NCBI RefSeq assembly: GCF_041740695.1
Contig: NZ_JBGSLK010000017.1
Location: 1-64,000, forward strand
Length of the DNA stretch: 64,000 nucleotides
Direction of reading: 5' to 3'
Source: Haliscomenobacter sp041740695
GTDB lineage: Bacteria > Bacteroidota > Bacteroidia > Chitinophagales > Saprospiraceae
The notes under the pieces are model-generated. The model had not been told where the DNA came from, did not search any database, and saw only the letters and a program-made list of their open reading frames with translations. Within the stretch, counting starts at the first letter, position 1; each line of letters begins with the position of its first letter. The position numbers and the translations under genes were made by a program. This document shows positions 57,847 through 64,000 of the stretch, in pieces.

Positions 57847-60800
57847 TTAGAACGTAAAGTTGAGGTTTACTCCGTAACGTTTGGTCGTAGGCGTATCGAA
57901 GTCAGAAGAACCTTGACGAGAGATGTAGCGGTTCAAGTCGACGTCTTTTTTCTCAGCGAAGTACAGTAAGTTACGCGCAACTAGAGACACGGTCATCTGG
58001 TTGAAGAAACTCTTGGATTTCAACGGAACGTTGTACGTTAGGGTCACTTCACGCAGGTTGGCGAAAGAACGGCTCATCAGGTTGAGCTCGTTTTCCTGGT
58101 AGTAGCGGCTAATGTAATCTTGCAAGAAAGTTTTGGTATCGTTTGGCTTGAAAGTCAACTCATTATAGTTCGTAATGTTGCCTTCGATGTCTGTTTGGAT
58201 GGTGCCGCTGGCAACCTGAACACCTGAACCCACCCAAGTCCTGTTGCCTTTGGTATCTTCCAAACGAGCTACACCCATGGCTCCTTGAGTGGTTTCGATG
58301 TGACGACCACCGCGGAACAACTGGCGCTGCAAGTAGTTGGCAATTACACCACCCTGACGACCGTCAAACTGGAACTGCAATGTCCATTTCTTGTAAGAGA
58401 AACGGTTGATGAAACTCCAAACGAAGTTTGGATCAACGTAGCCCAAGAATTTAGCAGCGCTGGAGTTCACCGTACTCAAACGGATTGGGCGACCACCTGC
58501 ATCGTTGATGATTTGACCATCCTGGGTAAAGAGGTAACCATTGGACCAGAATTCATCTACACGACGACCCACTTGTTGAGAGAATTGATCCAACGCCGTA
58601 ACATTTTGGCCGTTTTCGGTATAAAACTCTTCGTAACGCTCACGCAAAGTTGAGAAGTTGATCATCGGCATCCACTTCAAACCATTGCTGTTTTTGAATG
58701 GATCAGCACTAATCATGATTTCCACCCCTTTGCGGCGGGTAACGATCCCGTTAACCAACTGAGCGGTGTAACCAGTAGCTTCAGAGATTGGACGAGCAAA
58801 AGTACGTGGGCCTTCCTTGATGTCAAAGTAAGTTGCTTCCACGTTGATCTTGTTTCTGAACAGTGCGAAGTCGATACCCAATTCCAACTCAGTGCGGGAG
58901 TTGCGCTTCAGGTTTTTATTGCCCAATTGGTTGGTGTAATAAGCAGCTGGAACGTTGTTGTACGACAAGCTGGTAGAATATACTTCCGCGTTGGCGTAGC
59001 TAGGCCCGTTGTACACTGAAGAGTAGTTGTCACCATACCCCAGGATAGAAGCACCGGCAGCACCAATGGTACCTTGAGTCAAACCATCCTTAACGTTGGC
59101 ATAAGCGCCACGTAATTTCAACATCGACACAGGGCCGAGGTTAACGTACTCTGTAACGATAGAGTTCAGACCTACTGATGGGTAGTAGAACGCCTGGTTT
59201 CCAACCGGTAGTGTAGAAATGCGGTCTACACGGCCAGTGTGGCTAAGCGTCAGGTACTTGTTCAAGGTAACGTCAGCAGAGTAGAACCCAGACATCACCA
59301 ACATGTTGGAATTGAAGCTGAATGCACGCACAGGGTTAGCCGAGTTAGCGAAGTTGTATACCCCTGGAGTAATCAGGTAATCGGTAGATGCATAGTTGGT
59401 ATTGTATCCAAAAGTACGGATGGTACCACCGGCCAATGCGTTTACACGGATTTTGCTGATTGTTTTGCTGAAATCCAACAATACATCGGTGTTGTTTTCA
59501 AACAAAGAGCGACGATCTTCACGGTAATCACCTCTACGTTCATCCCGACCGTAAGAACCAGCAGAGTAAGGCATCTTTTCAGTGCGGAGGATGTCGTAGC
59601 TGTTGATGCCGTTACGTGCAATCAATTTCAGGTCTGGTGTGATTTTGTAAGACAAAGACACATAACCGTAGGCATTGTTGTTTCTGTGGCCACGCAGCCA
59701 GTAGTTCGACATCAACCAGGGGTTGTTGTAACGCTGGTATTCGGCGTAAATCTGCTGAATGCCTTCTTTACCTTCCTGCCATACCTGCTTCATGTCATCA
59801 ATGTCCCAGTCGGCACCCGCCCAGGAAGAGATGTTGTAGATGATGGAGTTAGGCCCGTAGTTGGTATCGTTGATGTTGTCGGTGTATTGACGGTTGAAGT
59901 TGATGTTCGCTTCAAAACGCAGGCGGCTATTAAAGTTGTAACCAATGTTGGCGTTGAAGTTGGTGATGTTGATGTTGGTATTTGGAACGATACCGGTTTG
60001 GTTGGTATGGCCCAAAGAGAAACGCAAATCCGAACGATCAGTTGAGCTAGAGATAGCTACACTGTTGTTGAACAGTAAACCAGGGCGCAGGAAGCGAGAC
60101 AAGTTGTCCTTTCCGCGAGCAGTCCAAGGTGTAGGAATACGTCTGCCGGTGACAGGGTCAATTGGGCTATCGTACTGAGGCAACAAACGGCCATCGAGCG
60201 GAGGTCCCCATACGTCGTAGTCGTTGTCGTTTTTACCACCCCCTCTGCCATCTACAAACTCGTAGATACCGTGGTCACCAGGGCCATACAGGTCTTGAGT
60301 TTTTGGCAAAGAGTTGAAACCGTTCTCCAGCTGGGTAGTAGAGTTGAATTCTACTGCGAAGCCACGAGGGTTTTTAGACCCACGTTTGGTCGTGATCAGG
60401 ATCGCACCGTTGCGACCACGGAAACCGTAGATGGCAGAAGCGGTTGCTCCTTTCAGAACTGTAAAGTTTTCTACGTCATCGGTATTGATGTTCCAGGTAT
60501 CAGAGTTGATCGGAACCCCATCCACTACGTACAAAATGTCACTACTACCGCGCAACAAAACGTTGGGACGGCGCAACATCTCACTGTTCAAACCTACAGT
60601 CAAACCTGCAACTTTACCAACCAAACCCGCCACGTTGTTGGGTTCACGGGCTTTGATCAGTTCAGAAGCTTTCACAGATTGCTGAGAGGAAGTCAAAAAA
60701 CGACGCTCCTTGGTTTGACCCAAACCAGTTACCGTAATTTCAGACAAACCAATCACATCGGCTTCCAGGGCGAGTTCCAAATTGCTGATTGAGCTAACGT

Positions 60801-61080
60801 CTACATCTTTGGTTGCATAACCAGTGTAGGAAATCACCAGCGTTTTTTCGTCATCAGCCAGTACCAGGCTGAATTTTCCATCAATGTCGGTTACGGTTCC
60901 TTTAACGGTGTTTTTTACGGATACGGAAGCACCGATTAGGGCTTCACCTGATTTTTGGTCGGTCAGGGTTCCGGTGAGTGTGCGCTGGGCATTGGCTTGT
61001 AGCGTGAGCAGGAAGCCAAATAGCAGACAAAAGCTGCGCAAAGCCATGAGCAAGCCTTGCTTTGGTAAATTTAATTTCAT
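57847..61080 (-). CDS. SusC/RagA-family TonB-linked outer-membrane protein
   Basis: 1077 residues. Signal peptide (to about residue 31, LLTLQANAQ), carboxypeptidase-regulatory-like domain (about 33-105: RTLTGTLTDQKSGEALIGAS), plug with the SusC signature (VLLRGSSDILYVVDGVPINS; VLKGATASAIYGFRGRNGAI) and a C-terminal beta-barrel ending TTKRYGVNLNFTF. It imports a ligand with the SusD protein, powered by TonB. The leader contains a long hairpin (61119-61146). No sigma or anti-sigma genes are adjacent. Confidence 0.95.
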   Translation of the reverse strand: MKLNLPKQGLLMALRSFCLLFGFLLTLQANAQRTLTGTLTDQKSGEALIGASVSVKNTVKGTVTDIDGKFSLVLADDEKTLVISYTGYATKDVDVSSISNLELALEADVIGLSEITVTGLGQTKERRFLTSSQQSVKASELIKAREPNNVAGLVGKVAGLTVGLNSEMLRRPNVLLRGSSDILYVVDGVPINSDTWNINTDDVENFTVLKGATASAIYGFRGRNGAILITTKRGSKNPRGFAVEFNSTTQLENGFNSLPKTQDLYGPGDHGIYEFVDGRGGGKNDNDYDVWGPPLDGRLLPQYDSPIDPVTGRRIPTPWTARGKDNLSRFLRPGLLFNNSVAISSSTDRSDLRFSLGHTNQTGIVPNTNINITNFNANIGYNFNSRLRFEANINFNRQYTDNINDTNYGPNSIIYNISSWAGADWDIDDMKQVWQEGKEGIQQIYAEYQRYNNPWLMSNYWLRGHRNNNAYGYVSLSYKITPDLKLIARNGINSYDILRTEKMPYSAGSYGRDERRGDYREDRRSLFENNTDVLLDFSKTISKIRVNALAGGTIRTFGYNTNYASTDYLITPGVYNFANSANPVRAFSFNSNMLVMSGFYSADVTLNKYLTLSHTGRVDRISTLPVGNQAFYYPSVGLNSIVTEYVNLGPVSMLKLRGAYANVKDGLTQGTIGAAGASILGYGDNYSSVYNGPSYANAEVYSTSLSYNNVPAAYYTNQLGNKNLKRNSRTELELGIDFALFRNKINVEATYFDIKEGPRTFARPISEATGYTAQLVNGIVTRRKGVEIMISADPFKNSNGLKWMPMINFSTLRERYEEFYTENGQNVTALDQFSQQVGRRVDEFWSNGYLFTQDGQIINDAGGRPIRLSTVNSSAAKFLGYVDPNFVWSFINRFSYKKWTLQFQFDGRQGGVIANYLQRQLFRGGRHIETTQGAMGVARLEDTKGNRTWVGSGVQVASGTIQTDIEGNITNYNELTFKPNDTKTFLQDYISRYYQENELNLMSRSFANLREVTLTYNVPLKSKSFFNQMTVSLVARNLLYFAEKKDVDLNRYISRQGSSDFDTPTTKRYGVNLNFTF

Positions 61081-61118
61081 AGGTTTAACTGATTAGATTA
61101 ATCAATCTAGAATGTTTG

Positions 61119-61146
61119 GGCTATGTTGGTTGCCGCCAGCATAGCC
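61119..61146. promoter_or_regulatory. Hairpin in the susC leader
   Basis: GGCTATG (61119-61125) pairs with CATAGCC (61140-61146), with TGG and CCA pairing inside. On the minus strand it lies 38 bp before the SusC start codon; on the + strand it is followed by TTTTTAG and would look like a terminator of an antisense transcript. Confidence 0.55.
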
Positions 61147-61395
61147 TTTTTAGTCGGTGAACTGAATGCACAAAAGTCCAGATTGTGAATGACTTAGAAG
61201 AGAAATGGAAATTAAGTTTAGTTGAAGCTTTTGTAAAGTAGGCGACAAAGGGTTCTGAGGCTGATGAGCTATGAAAATCAAGGGTTTTTTACTAATATTC
61301 AATATTTTCACCTTAACTCAAATCGTCGAGATTTAACAGTTAATTTTTATTGCGGATACTTTTTAATAACAATTTTTTCAGTGGATACAACATGG

Positions 61396-61429
61396 CTGTG
61401 CGGCTCCTCTCTTGGGCAGAGCCGCACAG
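61396..61429. repeat. GC-rich hairpin overlapping palindrome copy 4
   Basis: CTGTGCGGCTC (61396-61406) pairs exactly with GAGCCGCACAG (61419-61429). The right arm is shared with the palindrome at 61416-61443, so two mutually exclusive hairpins are possible after the gene ending at 61440. Confidence 0.65.
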
Positions 61430-61443
61430 TCGTGCGTCTCTAC
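61416..61443. repeat. GTAGAGACG palindrome, copy 4 (inverted, contains a stop codon)
   Basis: On the minus strand it reads GTAGAGACGCACGACTGTGC and on, differing from the perfect copy at four positions. The stop TAG of the dehydrogenase-like gene (61442-61440) is bases 2-4 of the element. Confidence 0.7.
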
Positions 61444-63497
61444 GGTAAAACCCTCAAGATTCCCTGCATCACCAAATAATGCCCAGGGTAGGTACATACA
61501 AACTGGTAATCCCCCGGTTTGCTCGGTGCCACAAAATAGATCGTCTCGGTAGTACCCGGCTCCAAAATTTTGGTATTGGCAAGTACCTCCGCCAGGTTGG
61601 GCACATAATGCAATTCAGGCCCCTTGAGGCCCAAGCCCATGCCTTTTTCGCCTACTTTATTGGCCATGCCTGGGACAGTGACAACGAGGTTGTGTTGCAT
61701 ATCATCGTTGTTGTTGAACACCAGTTTGACTTTGCTGCCTGCCTTCACGGTCAACAAATCCAGGTCGAATTTCAGGCCCGGTTTGGTGCCCAGTGAAAGC
61801 ACCTGATCAGGCTGCCCCCAACTCGCGGGTTGTTCATTCAGGTTTTTGCTTAGGGCCGCAGCGGTACTAGTCGCTTTGGGTACTTTTTTTCCCTTTTTCC
61901 CTTTGGCAGCGGGCACCACAGGAGTCTTCATGTCCATGTGGTCGTGCTGCATGGGCGCGGGCGCTGTAACAGCCACGATTTTTTGGTCGGCACTGAGGCT
62001 CGCTTTTTCCCCAACCGGAATGTTGTTCATGGTGTAATACGCAAAATCGTGGAGTAGGGGAGTGCCATCCGCCGCTTTGAAGTTTTTCAACTTTACTTCG
62101 TGGATGTAGCCCTCGCGGATGCTGTCCAATACCACCCGTACTTTCAACCCATCTTCTGAAACGATCAGGCCGCGCAGCGGGCAATTGCCCTGGTTGATGA
62201 TGGGGCTGCCGTATTGGTGGTGGTACTCGTAATTAAAGGAGGTGAAACCATAATTGGCGGCGCTTTTAGCCAGGCTTTTATCTACGGGAAGGGTGAATTC
62301 AATTTCAAAACCATCGGGCCGAGCGCTGATGTTTTTCATCTCAAAGGGCATTTTACCCGACCACACCAGGCGTTGCAATGCGTATTCGGCTTTGCCCGTA
62401 CTGGCCCAACCTCGGCTGGTCATGCCGCCCCACATGGAGGCGTCCGTACCCCAGCGCAGGCGCAGAAGCCCCGAAGCCCAACCTTCGCGGAAGGGGTAAC
62501 AAGCACCCTGGTATTTGCCATTGACCCGTTCGAGGGTCATGCGCATGACTTTGGAATGCCCCTGGTCGGCTACAAAATATTGGCCGCTGAAAGGGCCAAA
62601 AGCCCCGCCGGTATTGTCTTCAATAATGTCTGATGTCGAAATGCCCATGAGGGTATGGGGAAACCATACGCAGGGCAATTTCATTTCTTTGATGCTTTTG
62701 GCCGCTTCGTACATGGTGCGGCCATCGTCGACTTTGGCCAAATCCGCTTTGGTGAGGCGGAGAGGAGATTCGGGTTCCTTGGTCCAGTTCAAACCTCCGG
62801 CATTGCCCGCAAAATCGCCTTTTTCCAGATGGGTCACCCGGCCAGAGCCTACCCAGTCACCTTGATTTTCGGCATAAAAAACTTCGTCTTTGCCATTGAC
62901 CCAAAAACCGGCGGGTGAACGCAAACCCGTAGCGATGGGTTCCATTTGCCCATCGGGTTTGATTTTGAGCAACCAGCCGTGCCATTTGCCCAAACCATCG
63001 CCATAACCTACCCAGGCTACATTGAGGGTGACGTACATGTCGCCATTGCTGTCGAATACTGGCCCATAAGCGTACTCATGGTAGTTGCCACTGATGTTGA
63101 AGCGGTAGATGGGTTCAAACACATCGGCGCGACCGTCGCCATCGGTGTCGGTCATTTTGGTCAACTCGCCGCGTTGGGTACAGTACAAGGAGCCGTCTTT
63201 GTAGGCTAGGCCCAGCACTTCGTGCAAACCTTCGGCGTACAACTGATAATGGGGCTGGGTACCGTTGATCATGTAAGGGTTTTCAATCACCCAGATCTGT
63301 CCCCGGCGGGTCGAAACTGCCAGTCGCCCGTCGGCCATAGGTGCCAAACCGCCTACTTCCAGCTTGATGTCTTCGGGAATGGCTACGGTTTTGAGGAAGT
63401 AATAATCTTTCTCGGTGAGTGGTTTGCCAGTTTGGGCAAAAACGCTCAATCCACTGAGGAGGCAAAGGGTGGATAAAAATATTTTGATGGATTGCAT
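61440..63497 (-). CDS. Sugar-dehydrogenase-like beta-propeller protein with C-terminal azurin-type copper domain
   Basis: 685 residues from the ATG at 63497, which gives the signal peptide MQSIKIFLSTLCLLSGLSVF (AQ); the frame open to 63578 gains residues only from a MITE-like repeat. The first part resembles PQQ/sorbosone-dehydrogenase-like propellers (APMADGRLAVSTRRGQIWVI, MTDTDGDGRADVFEPIYRF, YFVADQGHSKVMRMTLE). The C-terminal 110 residues form a cupredoxin of the azurin/auracyanin type with copper ligands His602 (MQHN), Cys668, His673 and Met677 (VCTYPGHYLVM). A Met/His/Lys-rich linker joins the two. It may pass electrons from substrate oxidation to periplasmic carriers (inference). The stop codon lies in a palindromic repeat. 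Confidence 0.85.
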   Translation of the reverse strand: MQSIKIFLSTLCLLSGLSVFAQTGKPLTEKDYYFLKTVAIPEDIKLEVGGLAPMADGRLAVSTRRGQIWVIENPYMINGTQPHYQLYAEGLHEVLGLAYKDGSLYCTQRGELTKMTDTDGDGRADVFEPIYRFNISGNYHEYAYGPVFDSNGDMYVTLNVAWVGYGDGLGKWHGWLLKIKPDGQMEPIATGLRSPAGFWVNGKDEVFYAENQGDWVGSGRVTHLEKGDFAGNAGGLNWTKEPESPLRLTKADLAKVDDGRTMYEAAKSIKEMKLPCVWFPHTLMGISTSDIIEDNTGGAFGPFSGQYFVADQGHSKVMRMTLERVNGKYQGACYPFREGWASGLLRLRWGTDASMWGGMTSRGWASTGKAEYALQRLVWSGKMPFEMKNISARPDGFEIEFTLPVDKSLAKSAANYGFTSFNYEYHHQYGSPIINQGNCPLRGLIVSEDGLKVRVVLDSIREGYIHEVKLKNFKAADGTPLLHDFAYYTMNNIPVGEKASLSADQKIVAVTAPAPMQHDHMDMKTPVVPAAKGKKGKKVPKATSTAAALSKNLNEQPASWGQPDQVLSLGTKPGLKFDLDLLTVKAGSKVKLVFNNNDDMQHNLVVTVPGMANKVGEKGMGLGLKGPELHYVPNLAEVLANTKILEPGTTETIYFVAPSKPGDYQFVCTYPGHYLVMQGILRVLP

Positions 63498-63521
63498 TGG
63501 TTTAACTTTTAGCTTGTTTAA

Positions 63522-63642
63522 GTAGTGGGGCAAAAATAAGTGTTCATTTTTTTTGAGCCAAAGGATTAGATAAGACACTTGAAATGAACCGTTTACTTGT
63601 CTAATCCTTTGGCAAAATGAAGCACTTATTTTTTATCGCCCC
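63522..63642. mobile_element. MITE-like palindromic element, copy 3 (inverted)
   Basis: 121-bp copy in the opposite orientation to copies 1 and 2 (GTAGTGGGGCAAAAATAAGT ... ATCGCCCC), flanked by TAA at 63519-63521 and 63643-63645 (TTA in family orientation). It lies 24 bp before the dehydrogenase-like start codon, so it may carry or displace that gene's promoter. Confidence 0.8.
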
Positions 63643-63649
63643 TAAGCTT

Positions 63650-64000
63650 TTAAAAAATCAAGGTAGAAGCCACTTTAAGCTCCGTTTGACTGGACTCAAA
63701 AATCAATTCTTGCAGGCCCTGGTTGCTGACGATCTTGTAGTTGATCGGATCAGTGACGCGCAGGTAGTAGCGTTGTCCATCGATGGCGTACAAGCCGTTG
63801 CCGACGCTGCTGATGCTGTTGCCCTGGGCCAGGCGGTAACTGAATTTTTTTCCCGCTGGATTTTTGATCAAAGTCACTCTTTCCAGTCCAGGGGTACTTC
63901 CAGCTTTAAAACTTTCGCTGAAGGTAATGCCCTTGTACTGATAGCTAAAAGTGGGATGACGCTCTACGGACAATTGATAGCCCTTGTATTTTAAATCTTT
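63650..64000 (-). CDS. Hypothetical protein, C-terminal part (runs off window end)
   Basis: The frame is open from the window edge (64000) to the TGA at 63650, giving 116 residues with no start needed inside the window; a TTG at 63973 is not a convincing start. The segment reads KDLKYKGYQLSVERHPTFSY at the edge and ends LIFESSQTELKVASTLIF. The pattern of short strands suggests a small beta-rich domain. I do not recognise the family. Its neighbour is the copper-domain dehydrogenase-like gene on the same strand, so a joint role in a periplasmic oxidation pathway is possible. Confidence 0.6.
   Translation of the reverse strand, partial: KDLKYKGYQLSVERHPTFSYQYKGITFSESFKAGSTPGLERVTLIKNPAGKKFSYRLAQGNSISSVGNGLYAIDGQRYYLRVTDPINYKIVSNQGLQELIFESSQTELKVASTLIF

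Larger units (their letters stand above)
61081..61439. other. 359-bp upstream region of susC
   Basis: Between susC and the 3' end of the dehydrogenase-like gene. Contains the leader hairpin at 61119-61146 and, near 61390-61443, alternative GC-rich hairpins. The middle (61160-61380) is AT-rich; I see no clear TAnnTTTG promoter for susC on the minus strand. Confidence 0.5.

Noticed and set aside
63498..63578. Upstream extension of the copper-dehydrogenase-like frame
   Set aside because: The extra residues come from MITE copy 3 and precede a complete signal peptide starting at 63497.
1..64000. tRNA, rRNA, CRISPR array, prophage, restriction or other defence cluster
   Set aside because: No cloverleaf-like, rRNA-like or repeat-spacer pattern and no characteristic protein was found.

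Overview
The window looks like a chromosome segment of a Bacteroidota bacterium, most likely a Saprospiraceae-type (Haliscomenobacter/Lewinella-like) organism; that placement is inference. The support is a fused LpxC/FabZ enzyme, a SusC/SusD pair, an Oar-like TonB receptor, type IX secretion C-terminal domains of both kinds (Por-like type A and gliding-motility type B), a GSII glutamine synthetase, PKD-rich secreted proteins, and several promoters of the Bacteroidota type (TAnnTTTG at -7).

Layout. 1-1058: edge of a probable insertion sequence and an AT-rich orphan gene. 1179-5201: acyl-CoA synthetase, PspC-like protein, ECF sigma factor and a LacI regulator with a perfect operator. 5296-8349: glutamine synthetase and outer-membrane porin, then an 840-bp gap holding a promoter-plus-terminator unit that looks like a small RNA gene. 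8350-15291: helix-hairpin-helix outer-membrane protein, QueD, CtlX-type hydrolase, Oar-like receptor. 15665-19785: LysM protein, LuxR-type response regulator, DUF4230-like protein, dihydropteroate synthase. 19960-32617: three type IX secretion cargo proteins, one of about 2280 residues with 13 tandem PKD-like repeats, with a Sua5-family gene between the first two. 32769-37666: rplS, alaS, M23 peptidase. 37830-42702: LytTR response regulator convergent with two tandem TPR-histidine kinases, one intact and one that has lost its phosphoacceptor and ATP-binding residues. 43082-48619: gatB and the lipid A cluster lpxD-lpxC/fabZ-lpxA-ABC ATPase. 48708-56135: hemC, hemD, a lipoprotein, aldose epimerase, a TPR lipoprotein, an NtrC-like regulator without a Fis domain, a YkuK-family protein and a gamma-glutamylcyclotransferase-like protein. 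56218-64000: SusD, SusC, a copper-domain sugar-dehydrogenase-like protein and a gene running off the end.

The most striking unexplained layer lies between the genes. At least nine different families of inverted-repeat elements are present, and many begin at, or share bases with, the stop codon of the preceding gene. One family (three copies of about 120 bp) has clean 3-bp target duplications (TAA, CTA, TTA) and behaves like a MITE; one copy sits inside the loop of another palindrome. A second family (four copies of a 28-bp palindrome, GTAGAGACG...CGTCTCTAC) supplies the TAG stop codon of three unrelated genes.

Other leads are the candidate small RNA at 7690-7762, the pseudokinase/kinase pair, an orphan intrinsic terminator upstream of gatB, a hairpin in the susC leader, and the NtrC-like activator whose sigma-54 contact loop reads GSFTSA. 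No CRISPR array, tRNA, rRNA, prophage or recognisable defence cluster was seen.
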